Shown here piece after piece: positions 1-5,495 of a stretch of DNA of 14,651 nt. The DNA lies in the NCBI GenBank assembly GCA_900321505.1, contig ONWK01000399.1, positions 1 to 14,651 of the forward strand. Reading direction: 5' to 3'. Position 1 is the stretch's first letter, and each line of letters starts with the position of its first letter. The DNA is from an uncultured Eubacteriales bacterium. Lineage in GTDB: Bacteria; Bacillota; Clostridia; Lachnospirales; Lachnospiraceae. The position numbers were made by a program, and so were the translations under genes. The notes under the pieces are model-generated. The model ran no database searches, was not told the origin of the DNA, and worked only from the letters and a program-made list of their open reading frames with translations.

Positions 1-1
1 C

Positions 2-580
2 GGAAATATTAAAAGCGTGGAAAAGGCTCTGCAGTATCTGGGTCAGGATGTAAGGATAACAAGGGATGCGGAGGAGATACTCTCTGCGGACAGGGTTATA
101 CTTCCGGGAGTAGGGGCTTTCGGAGATGCCATGGAAAAGCTTTCCGGTTACGGGCTGACAGATGTAATAAAAAAGTATACCGGGAGCGGAAAGCCGTTTC
201 TGGGCATATGCCTCGGCCTGCAGCTCATTTTCGATGAGAGTGAGGAAAGCCCGGGAGTGAAGGGACTTGGCCTTGTTCCCGGAAGGATACGGAGGATACC
301 CGATGGCCCGGGCCGGAAGGTGCCGCAGATAGGCTGGAATGATATAAAAACCAATCCGGATTCCAGGCTTTTCAGGGGCATAGCTGACGGAAGCTATGTA
401 TATTTTGTACATTCATATTATCTTGATGCAGCCGACAAGTCTGTCGTTGCGGCAACTACAGAGTACGGAGTAAAGATAGACGCAGCCGTAGAAGCGGGAA
501 ATATCTATGCGTGCCAGTTCCATCCGGAGAAGAGTTCAAAGGTTGGTCTGGAGATATTGAAAAACTTCCTGACTGTCTGA
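2..580 (+). CDS. hisH: Imidazole glycerol phosphate synthase, glutaminase subunit HisH (5' end cut by window edge)
   Basis: HisH is the class I glutamine amidotransferase that hydrolyses glutamine and channels ammonia to HisF in histidine biosynthesis. The open frame already runs from base 2 and encodes G-N-I-K-S-V-E-K, which matches the conserved GN.xSV stretch close to the family N-terminus. The GTG at 17 is therefore an internal valine codon and the true start lies a few codons to the left of the window. The nucleophile Cys is in GICLGLQ (codon 209-211). The catalytic His and Glu are in FHPEKSS (codons 521-523 and 527-529). The PGVGAFGDAM oxyanion region and VYFVHSYY are also present. The gene ends with TGA, 22 bases before hisF, as expected for a co-translated HisH-HisF pair. 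Only the first dozen or so residues appear to be missing. Confidence 0.97.
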   Translation, partial: GNIKSVEKALQYLGQDVRITRDAEEILSADRVILPGVGAFGDAMEKLSGYGLTDVIKKYTGSGKPFLGICLGLQLIFDESEESPGVKGLGLVPGRIRRIPDGPGRKVPQIGWNDIKTNPDSRLFRGIADGSYVYFVHSYYLDAADKSVVAATTEYGVKIDAAVEAGNIYACQFHPEKSSKVGLEILKNFLTV

Positions 581-602
581 CCGGGGAAAGCGAGGAATCA
601 GT

Positions 603-1364
603 ATGCATACGAAAAGGATCATTCCCTGTCTGGATGTAAAGGACGGCAGGGTAGTAAAGGGAATAAACTTTGTGGATCTGGTGGATGCCGGAGATCCGGT
701 TGAATGCGGCATAGCTTATGACGCGGCAGGGGCTGATGAACTGGTATTCCTGGATATCACGGCTTCCAGTGACAGGCGCCGGATAGTTGCCGACATGGTG
801 AGGCGTGTGGCGGAAACGGTTTTTATCCCCTTCACCGTCGGCGGAGGCATAAGGACTGTAGAGGATTTCAGAGCCATACTTCGCGAGGGCGCAGACAAGA
901 TAGCTGTGAATTCCGCAGCCATAGATAATCCGCAGCTTATCAGTGATGCGGCCGATAAATTCGGAAGCCAGTGTGTGGTTGTTGCGATAGATGCGAAAAG
1001 AAGAGAGGACGGCAGCGGCTGGACCATATATAAGCATGGCGGAAGACTGGACTGCGGCATTGACGCCGTAGAATGGGCTGCAAAGGCTGACCGGCTGGGC
1101 GCGGGAGAGATACTTCTCACATCCATGGATTGTGACGGCACCAAGAACGGATATGACATCGAACTGACAAGGGCAGTATCCGAGGCTGTATCCATACCGG
1201 TCATTGCATCGGGAGGGGCGGGCACCATTGACCATTTCTATGAGGCTGTTACGGATGGAAAGGCTGATGCGGCGCTTGCGGCATCCCTGTTCCATTTTAA
1301 GGAGCTGGAGATAAGGGAGGTCAAGGAAGCTCTCAGAAAAAGAGGAGTATCCGTAAGACTGTAG
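603..1364 (+). CDS. hisF: Imidazole glycerol phosphate synthase, cyclase subunit HisF
   Basis: HisF uses ammonia delivered by HisH to convert PRFAR into imidazole glycerol phosphate and AICAR, so it links histidine and purine synthesis. At 253 residues it has the family's usual length and forms one TIM barrel. The catalytic aspartates fall at the canonical numbers: Asp11 in IPCLDVKDGR and Asp130 in VVVAIDAKR. Phosphate-binding loops are visible at VGGGIRT (about residues 79-85) and ASGGAGT (about 202-208), and SMDCDGT is at 174-180. The ATG is preceded by GAGGAA at 592-597. No hisI or hisE follows; the next gene is a GNAT acetyltransferase. Function is assigned with very high confidence. Confidence 0.98.
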   Translation: MHTKRIIPCLDVKDGRVVKGINFVDLVDAGDPVECGIAYDAAGADELVFLDITASSDRRRIVADMVRRVAETVFIPFTVGGGIRTVEDFRAILREGADKIAVNSAAIDNPQLISDAADKFGSQCVVVAIDAKRREDGSGWTIYKHGGRLDCGIDAVEWAAKADRLGAGEILLTSMDCDGTKNGYDIELTRAVSEAVSIPVIASGGAGTIDHFYEAVTDGKADAALAASLFHFKELEIREVKEALRKRGVSVRL

Positions 1365-1375
1365 ACAGAATAAGT

Positions 1376-1382
1376 AAAGGAG
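1376..1382 (+). promoter_or_regulatory. Shine-Dalgarno site serving a 7-codon leader ORF
   Basis: AAAGGAG lies 4 bases before the ATG at 1387 but 24 bases before the acetyltransferase ATG at 1407. It can plausibly initiate only the leader ORF, which implies coupled translation of the next gene. Confidence 0.6.
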
Positions 1383-1386
1383 ACGG

Positions 1387-1410
1387 ATGGCATACATCCA
1401 TTTGACATGA
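1387..1410 (+). CDS. Putative 7-codon leader ORF coupled to the GNAT gene
   Basis: ATG GCA TAC ATC CAT TTG ACA TGA encodes MAYIHLT. It follows a good Shine-Dalgarno site, and its stop overlaps the acetyltransferase start as ATGA at 1407-1410. The acetyltransferase frame has no ATG, GTG or TTG between its upstream in-frame stop (TAA at 1371) and 1407, and has no Shine-Dalgarno site at normal distance. The simplest reading is that ribosomes load at 1387, terminate at 1410 and restart at 1407. The peptide itself shows no attenuator-like run of one amino acid. This is inference from spacing; the peptide may have no function of its own. Confidence 0.45.
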   Translation: MAYIHLT

Positions 1411-1850
1411 TAGAATTTACTTTCAGAAAACTTACAACCGAGGAATACCTGGGCCTCAGGGCTTCAGTGGGCTGGAAGAGCCTGTCGGACAGGCAGGTGC
1501 AGGCATCGCTGAACGGCTGCAAGGCCATGGTGTGTGCAACTGATACCGAGACCGGAGAGGTTGTAGGCATGGGACGTCTCGTGGGCGACGAGCTGGTGAT
1601 AATGAATATCCAGGATCTTATCGTAAGGCCGGATTATCATGGAAGAGGAATCGGGTCGGAGCTGATACGACATCTCAGGGAGAAGGCCGCTGAGGCGCTT
1701 GAACCGGGAGAAGAGCTGATGTTTACCCTCATGTGTGCAAAAGGACGAGAGAGATTTTATGAGAAGAACGGGTTTATTGCCCGTCCCACACCGGATCTTG
1801 GTCCGGGCATGATCATGTATCTGCATGAGGAAGATTCGGGAAGAGTCTGA
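1407..1850 (+). CDS. GNAT-family N-acetyltransferase
   Basis: This 147-residue protein is a single-domain GNAT acetyltransferase, predicted to move an acetyl group from acetyl-CoA to an amine. Its substrate cannot be told from sequence. The acetyl-CoA pyrophosphate-binding motif A is clear at about residues 69-84, with a beta strand (IQDLIVRPDY) followed by HGRGIGSELI, i.e. the R/Q-x-x-G-x-G/A signature. The C-terminal RFYEKNGFIARP is the usual motif B segment, where a Tyr often acts as general acid. The N-terminal TTEEYLGLRASVGW resembles small Firmicutes GNATs annotated only as acetyltransferases. It is the last gene before a strong terminator and appears to ride on the his transcript. Translation start at 1407 is the only canonical choice, but it lacks its own Shine-Dalgarno site. 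Confidence 0.9.
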   Translation: MIEFTFRKLTTEEYLGLRASVGWKSLSDRQVQASLNGCKAMVCATDTETGEVVGMGRLVGDELVIMNIQDLIVRPDYHGRGIGSELIRHLREKAAEALEPGEELMFTLMCAKGRERFYEKNGFIARPTPDLGPGMIMYLHEEDSGRV

Positions 1851-1854
1851 ATAC

Positions 1855-1890
1855 AAAAATCCGGAACCATAAGGCGGTTCCGGATTTTTT
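1855..1890. terminator. Bidirectional intrinsic terminator between the his/GNAT transcript and efp
   Basis: A perfect 14-bp inverted repeat, 1855-1868 (AAAAATCCGGAACC) against 1876-1889 (GGTTCCGGATTTTT), has a 7-base loop. The stem is GC-rich in the middle, with an A tract on one side and a T tract on the other, so it can act on both strands. It starts 4 bases after the GNAT stop and lies 72 bases beyond the efp stop on the minus strand, exactly between two convergent genes. Confidence 0.93.
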
Positions 1891-1961
1891 GTGCGATACG
1901 GTCGGAAAGCGGACATGCGTGAATGTACATTTGCCTGCCTGCTCAACTGTTACCGTTGGTT

Positions 1962-2519
1962 TTATGCACGGCCTGAATACTCACCGGTTCTTGTGTCGAT
2001 GGTGATAAGATCTCCTGTGTTAACGAAAAGAGGAATGTTCAGAGTAGCGCCGGTCTCAACGGTACAGGGCTTTGTAGCGTTGGTAGCGGTGTTGCCCTTA
2101 ACGCCGGGCTCGCAGTCTGTAACCTCAAGAGTAACCTGGATTGGAGGCTCGCATGAGAATACGGAACCCTTGTAGAAGCTGAGCTTGCAGTTCTCGTTCT
2201 CTTTGACAAATTTCATGTTGTCGGCGATGAGCGCTGAATTAACAGGTGTCATCTCGAAGGTCTCGGAATCCATGAAATAGAAGAGGTCGCCGTCCTTGTA
2301 GGAATAGGTCATATCCTTCTTTTCGATGTGAGCGGTCTCAAACTTTTCTGTGGGGCGGAAGGTACGCTCAACCACACCGCCGTTGATGATATTTTTCAGT
2401 TTTGCGCGAACGAAGGCAGCGCCCTTGCCCGGTTTTACATGCATAAACTCGATTATCTGATAAACATTTCCCTCAATCTCTACCGTTATACCGTTTCTGA
2501 ATTCACCTGCAGAAATCAT
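1962..2519 (-). CDS. efp: Translation elongation factor P
   Basis: EF-P binds stalled ribosomes between the P and E sites and promotes peptide bonds at polyproline stretches. The protein has 185 residues, the usual length, with an N-terminal KOW-like domain (about 1-62) and two OB-fold domains (about 65-125 and 129-185). The tip loop reads KPGKGAAFVR with the modifiable lysine at position 32, the same number as in Bacillus subtilis EF-P, where that lysine carries 5-aminopentanol. No gene for a modifying enzyme (EpmA/EpmB or EarP type) is in this window. The C-terminal signature GDLITIDTRTGEY is intact. The start is fixed by GGGAGGA (2528-2534, complement), 8 bases upstream. The gene is monocistronic here, with its own promoter, and converges on the upstream operon. 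Confidence 0.98.
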   Translation of the reverse strand: MISAGEFRNGITVEIEGNVYQIIEFMHVKPGKGAAFVRAKLKNIINGGVVERTFRPTEKFETAHIEKKDMTYSYKDGDLFYFMDSETFEMTPVNSALIADNMKFVKENENCKLSFYKGSVFSCEPPIQVTLEVTDCEPGVKGNTATNATKPCTVETGATLNIPLFVNTGDLITIDTRTGEYSGRA

Positions 2520-2542
2520 TCGTTAAATCCTCCCTGAAAAAA

Positions 2543-2558
2543 TTAGAGTATTAGAGTA
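2543..2558. repeat. Tandem 8-base direct repeat in the efp leader
   Basis: TTAGAGTA occurs twice without a gap (2543-2550 and 2551-2558). On the transcribed strand this gives an unstructured pyrimidine/A-rich stretch just upstream of the efp Shine-Dalgarno site. It may be a chance duplication. Confidence 0.6.
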
Positions 2559-2560
2559 AA

Positions 2561-2580
2561 TCTGCCTTTAGCCTGGCAGA
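2561..2580 (-). promoter_or_regulatory. Hairpin at the predicted 5' end of the efp mRNA
   Basis: TCTGCC (2561-2566) pairs with GGCAGA (2575-2580) around an 8-base loop. From the promoter the transcript should begin near 2582-2583, so the hairpin starts 2-3 bases from the 5' end. 5'-terminal hairpins commonly protect Gram-positive mRNAs from 5'-end-dependent decay; that role here is inferred. Confidence 0.5.
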
Positions 2581-2588
2581 ACGTTACT

Positions 2589-2617
2589 ATTTTAATATAT
2601 CATTGGCTCTTTTTCAA
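2589..2617 (-). promoter_or_regulatory. Sigma-A promoter of efp
   Basis: On the minus strand a TTGAAA -35 box (complement of 2612-2617) and a TAAAAT -10 box (complement of 2589-2594) are separated by exactly 17 bases. Predicted transcription start is near 2582, giving a leader of about 62 bases before the efp ATG. Confidence 0.8.
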
Positions 2618-2618
2618 C

Positions 2619-2635
2619 CAGTTTTTAAAAAACTG
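2619..2635. repeat. AT-rich perfect palindrome between divergent promoters
   Basis: CAGTTTTT and AAAAACTG form an 8-bp inverted repeat around a single central A. It abuts the efp -35 box (2612-2617) and lies 32 bases from the -35 box of the divergent promoter. It could be an operator or an UP-like element. It does not look like a terminator for any gene, since it lies between two divergent promoters. Confidence 0.55.
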
Positions 2636-2666
2636 TCGCTTTTACCTGTATAAGGGGCGAAAAACA

Positions 2667-2695
2667 TTGAAAAATGCACTGATTTTTTGTATAGT
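2667..2695 (+). promoter_or_regulatory. Sigma-A promoter of the TM2/asp23/nusB operon
   Basis: TTGAAA (2667-2672) and TATAGT (2690-2695) are separated by 17 bases, close to consensus. The -35 box coincides with a TTG that opens a longer reading frame for the TM2 gene, so that TTG cannot be the start on this transcript. Predicted transcription start is near 2701-2702. No other convincing promoter was found downstream in this run of genes. Confidence 0.8.
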
Positions 2696-2700
2696 AAAGG

Positions 2701-2763
2701 ATGACGTTTTATGTTCTGATGAAGCTTCGGCGTATCAACGGAAAGCGAGAAGTAAGAAGATGA
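2701..2763 (+). CDS. Putative 20-codon upstream ORF, possibly leaderless, overlapping the TM2 gene start
   Basis: An ATG at 2701 falls at the predicted transcription start and opens a 20-residue frame starting MTFYVLMKLRR and ending in the basic KREVRR. Its TGA (2761-2763) overlaps the TM2 ATG at 2760 as ATGA. If transcription begins at 2701, this ORF would be read from a leaderless mRNA and would deliver ribosomes to the TM2 start, which has only a weak Shine-Dalgarno site. A 20-codon frame can easily occur by chance, so this rests on position alone. Confidence 0.3.
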   Translation: MTFYVLMKLRRINGKREVRR

Positions 2764-3062
2764 GTGGTAAAGGAAAGAAACCGGTAAAAAAGGAAAACAC
2801 GGGAAAAAAGGAAATCATGGAAAAACCGGCAAAGAAGAAATCACGTACCGTGGCGGGAGTCCTGGCATTGCTGCTGGGCAGCTTCGGCATACAGAAGTTC
2901 TATCTTGGCAGATATAAGACCGGCATATTATACTGTCTCTTTTTCTGGACAGGAATTCCCGGTATCCTTTCAACCATAGAAGGAGTACATATCCTGGCGG
3001 ATGACAGCGAAGAAGAGAGAATGCTTCCGGAGAATAATATAGCTGCCGTTCCGGAGCAGTAA
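2760..3062 (+). CDS. TM2-domain membrane protein
   Basis: This small membrane protein of unknown role has about 100 residues when started at ATG 2760. The first ~29 residues are very lysine-rich. They are followed by a TM2 domain: a hydrophobic segment at about 31-45, the family signature FGIQKFYLG at about 42-50, and a second hydrophobic segment at about 54-72. The acidic tail contains DDSEEE. Positive charge before the first helix suggests a cytoplasmic N-terminus. The frame is open back to TTG 2667, but that codon is part of the promoter -35 box. ATG 2817 (after AAGGAA) would give an 81-residue protein closer to the usual TM2 length and is a fair alternative. It is the first recognisable gene after the operon promoter and is followed 30 bases later by the Asp23-family gene. 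Confidence 0.8.
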   Translation: MSGKGKKPVKKENTGKKEIMEKPAKKKSRTVAGVLALLLGSFGIQKFYLGRYKTGILYCLFFWTGIPGILSTIEGVHILADDSEEERMLPENNIAAVPEQ

Positions 3063-3080
3063 TTACCATGGATGGAAGTA

Positions 3081-3086
3081 AAGGAG
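3081..3086 (+). promoter_or_regulatory. Shine-Dalgarno site that fixes the asp23-family start at 3093
   Basis: AAGGAG lies 6 bases before ATG 3093. An in-frame ATG at 3072 lies upstream of this site and has no Shine-Dalgarno of its own, so 3093 is preferred. Confidence 0.75.
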
Positions 3087-3092
3087 AAAACC

Positions 3093-3482
3093 ATGGAGGA
3101 AAGTAAGAAGGCGACCCTCACGCTTACAAATGAGGATGGGGACGGATTTATCCGGATATCGGATGATGTGGTATCCAATATTGCGGGACTTGCCGCAACT
3201 GAAGTGGACGGAGTGTCAAGACTGACCGGAAATGTGCCGGGCGACCGTATGGCAAAACGCGGGAAAAAGGGAATGTCCAAGGGGATCAATGTGATCTACG
3301 AAGAAAACCGTATACGTATTGATGTTTCGATCGTGGTTAAGGTCGGTTTTAATATCGTGGATGTATCCGGAGCGGTTCAGGAGAAGGTTAAACAGGCGCT
3401 TCAGACCATGACGGGACTCACACCCGCCGTTGTAAATGTCAGGGTATCCGGTGTAGATTTTATGGAGAAGGTAGAACAATGA
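3093..3482 (+). CDS. Asp23/Gls24 family envelope stress response protein (YqhY-like)
   Basis: The 129-residue protein belongs to the Asp23/Gls24 (DUF322) family, a Firmicutes family named after an alkaline-shock protein. The B. subtilis member YqhY is encoded next to nusB and has been linked to control of acetyl-CoA carboxylase. Visible family marks are an N-terminal IRISDDVVSNIAGLAATEVDGV segment (split here by function, about 19-41), a basic linker with KRGKKG (about 56-61), a central amphipathic strand region, and the C-terminal VVNVRVSGVDF (about 114-124). Here, as in B. subtilis, it sits directly before nusB, with stop and start overlapping as ATGA (3479-3482), so the two are translationally coupled. 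No acc genes are in the window. The exact function is not established from sequence. Confidence 0.9.
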   Translation: MEESKKATLTLTNEDGDGFIRISDDVVSNIAGLAATEVDGVSRLTGNVPGDRMAKRGKKGMSKGINVIYEENRIRIDVSIVVKVGFNIVDVSGAVQEKVKQALQTMTGLTPAVVNVRVSGVDFMEKVEQ

Positions 3483-3919
3483 CACGAAGGGAATTACGGG
3501 ACAGTATTGTCCGTATCATTTACAGGGAAGCCTTCTATCCCGCGGCAGGTATGGAGGAACAGAAGGAGGACTATCTCCGTGAGCTTCAGGAGGAGCCGGA
3601 GCTGTTCCTGCCTTCAATGAAGGAGGAACCGTCAGAGGAGGATCTGGCATATATCCGCGAGAAGGTGGATGCCGTGCTTTCCAGCATGAAAGAGCTTGAT
3701 TCATCTCTTGAGAAAGCCAGCCATGACTGGAAGGTCAGCCGTATCGGTAAAATGGAACTTGCGATCCTGCGGGTTGCAGCCTATGAGATATATTATGACG
3801 AGGACATTCCTGACAGGGTGGCGATCAATGAGGCGATAGAGCTTTCAAAGATCTACTGTGACGAGAAGGCGTCAGCCTTTATCAACGGAGTTCTGAATAA
3901 TCTTATGGAGCAGAAATGA
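3479..3919 (+). CDS. nusB: Transcription antitermination factor NusB
   Basis: NusB is an all-helical RNA-binding protein that pairs with S10/NusE on boxA RNA and keeps RNA polymerase elongating through rRNA operons. The product is 146 residues, about the family's usual length. The N-terminal TRRELRDSIVRIIYR helix is typical. The C-terminal half carries the conserved RIGKMELAILRVAAYE (about 93-108), then PDRVAINEAIELSKIYCDEKA and FINGVLNNL, split over about 115-143. It overlaps the preceding gene by ATGA and overlaps xseA by ATGA, so it is embedded in a tightly coupled trio. Confidence 0.96.
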   Translation: MTRRELRDSIVRIIYREAFYPAAGMEEQKEDYLRELQEEPELFLPSMKEEPSEEDLAYIREKVDAVLSSMKELDSSLEKASHDWKVSRIGKMELAILRVAAYEIYYDEDIPDRVAINEAIELSKIYCDEKASAFINGVLNNLMEQK

Positions 3920-5145
3920 GCAGGGTCTATTCAGTAGGACAGGTCAGCAAATATATCGCAAACCTTATAGATCAGGATTTTCTCCTGGGACATGTGTCCG
4001 TAAAAGGTGAGATATCAAACTGCAAATACCACAGCATGGGGCACATCTACTTTACGCTGAAGGATGAAAACGGCTCCATGCCTTGTGTTATGTTTAAGGG
4101 GAATGTATCTTCAGGTCTTACATTTACCCTGCAGGACGGGCAGGCAGTGATCATAGACGGTTCCGTAAAGGTGTATGAGCGGGACAGCAGGATCAATCTG
4201 TATGCCAGGAAGATAGTTATGGACGGTGATGGGGAAGGGCGTCTGAATCTTCTTTATGAAAAGCTGAAACAGAAGCTTTATGATGAGGGACTTTTCGATT
4301 TCGAGCATAAGAAGCCCATACCGAAGCATCCGAAAAAGGTGGGGATAGTCACAGCCTCCACGGGTGCGGCCATCCAGGATATATGCAATATAGCAAAGAG
4401 AAGAAATCCCTATGTGGAGCTTATCCTGTATCCTGCAAAGGTGCAGGGCGACGGCGCGGCTGAGACCATAGCAAGGGGCATCAGGGTTCTTGATAAAATG
4501 GGCCTCGATACCATAATCGTCGGACGCGGGGGCGGTTCAATAGAAGATCTCTGGGCATTTAATGAAGAGATAGTGGCTAGAGCAATTTTTGAAGCGGATA
4601 CGCCGGTCATTTCCGGAACGGGACACGAGGTCGATAATACCATAGCGGATTACGTGGCGGATCTGAGGGCACCGACGCCATCAGCAGCGGCTGAGCTTGC
4701 CATACCGGATATCATGACGGTGCTGAGGCAGGCGGAAAGCTACAGGACAACGCTTAACAGGCTGATAAGGAACCGTATCAGTCTTGCCGGATCCAGGTGC
4801 AGGGAGCTGGAGGAACGTCTGCACAGAAGAGGACCTGAGGCAAAACTCCGGCTGCAGCAGCTGAGACTCACACAGCTTTCGGACAGACTTCATGGCAGCA
4901 TGAGGAGCAAGGCTGACAGGATGAGACAGAGAGCTCTGCTGCTGACTGAACGGCTGCACGGACTTTCGCCCACGGCAAAGCTGAAGGGCGGCTTCGGTTA
5001 TCTGGAGTCAGGCGGCAGCGCGGTCGGATCGGCAGAGAATGTAAAGAAGGGTGACACACTGGATATCACACTGCATGACGGGGTTATCAGGACGGAGGTT
5101 CAACAGGTGACCCTGAAGCATCAGGATCCGTTGAGTGTTGAATAA
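3916..5145 (+). CDS. xseA: Exodeoxyribonuclease VII large subunit
   Basis: XseA is the catalytic subunit of exonuclease VII, which degrades single-stranded DNA from both ends into oligonucleotides and assembles with several XseB copies. The 409-residue product starts with an OB-fold (about 1-100; GEISNCK, GHIYFTLKD). The nuclease domain follows, with the signatures KKVGIVTASTGAAIQDI, VGRGGGSIEDLWAFNEE and ISGTGHEVDNTIADYVADLRAPTPSAAAE in separate blocks. Residues matching those shown important in E. coli XseA are present: Asp155, Arg204, His237 and Asp240. A long charged helical region (about 265-350) is the XseB-binding coiled coil, and a C-terminal segment includes LKGGFGYLES. Its ATG overlaps the nusB stop (ATGA), and xseB follows 28 bases later. 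Confidence 0.97.
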   Translation: MSRVYSVGQVSKYIANLIDQDFLLGHVSVKGEISNCKYHSMGHIYFTLKDENGSMPCVMFKGNVSSGLTFTLQDGQAVIIDGSVKVYERDSRINLYARKIVMDGDGEGRLNLLYEKLKQKLYDEGLFDFEHKKPIPKHPKKVGIVTASTGAAIQDICNIAKRRNPYVELILYPAKVQGDGAAETIARGIRVLDKMGLDTIIVGRGGGSIEDLWAFNEEIVARAIFEADTPVISGTGHEVDNTIADYVADLRAPTPSAAAELAIPDIMTVLRQAESYRTTLNRLIRNRISLAGSRCRELEERLHRRGPEAKLRLQQLRLTQLSDRLHGSMRSKADRMRQRALLLTERLHGLSPTAKLKGGFGYLESGGSAVGSAENVKKGDTLDITLHDGVIRTEVQQVTLKHQDPLSVE

Positions 5146-5163
5146 TCACAGGTAAGTGACTAA

Positions 5164-5170
5164 GAGGAAA
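5164..5170 (+). promoter_or_regulatory. Shine-Dalgarno site that fixes the xseB start at 5174
   Basis: GAGGAAA lies just before ATG 5174. A GTG at 5156 opens the same frame six codons earlier, but it precedes this site and has no comparable one, so ATG 5174 is preferred. Confidence 0.7.
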
Positions 5171-5173
5171 GAT

Positions 5174-5425
5174 ATGGCTGAAGCAAAGAAAACATCAAAG
5201 AATAAGGCCGCGGAAGAACCGGCTGTATCCATAGAGGAATCCTTTGAGCGCCTTGAGGAGATCATAAGGATGCTGGAGGATCCGAAAACAGGCCTTTCGG
5301 ATGCAATGAAGTATTATACGGAGGGCGTGAAGCTCCTGGAGGGAAGCAGGGCAGTTCTGGAAGGCGTGGAGCAGGAATTGAAGATATTAAACCCCGAGGA
5401 AGGTGAGACAGTGACCAGGTCATGA
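5174..5425 (+). CDS. xseB: Exodeoxyribonuclease VII small subunit
   Basis: XseB is a small two-helix hairpin protein that decorates the XseA coiled coil and is needed for exonuclease VII activity. With the ATG at 5174 it has 83 residues, normal for the family. An unstructured Lys/Ala-rich N-terminus (about 1-18) is followed by ESFERLEEIIRMLEDP and then MKYYTEGVKLLEGSRAVLEGVEQEL, shown here as two helices at about 22-37 and 44-69. It ends with TGA at 5423-5425. An ATG at 5422 overlaps this stop and opens an 11-codon frame described separately. Confidence 0.94.
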   Translation: MAEAKKTSKNKAAEEPAVSIEESFERLEEIIRMLEDPKTGLSDAMKYYTEGVKLLEGSRAVLEGVEQELKILNPEEGETVTRS

Positions 5426-5495
5426 TCTGCGGAGCATCCGGAGTCATAGGGTACTGAATAGTTACGGGTAATACATATTTCAGGAGGTTCGTAAA

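Noticed and set aside
456..1397. 313-codon open frame on the minus strand across hisH/hisF
   Set aside because: It lies antisense to two clear his genes, has no Shine-Dalgarno site or family features, and is a shadow of their codon pattern.
1891..2175. 94-codon plus-strand frame downstream of the terminator
   Set aside because: It is mostly antisense to the 3' end of efp, begins at a GTG just after a terminator, and has no family resemblance.
2667..2759. N-terminal extension of the TM2 protein starting at TTG 2667
   Set aside because: The TTG is the first half of the promoter -35 box and lies upstream of the predicted transcription start, so it would not be in the mRNA.
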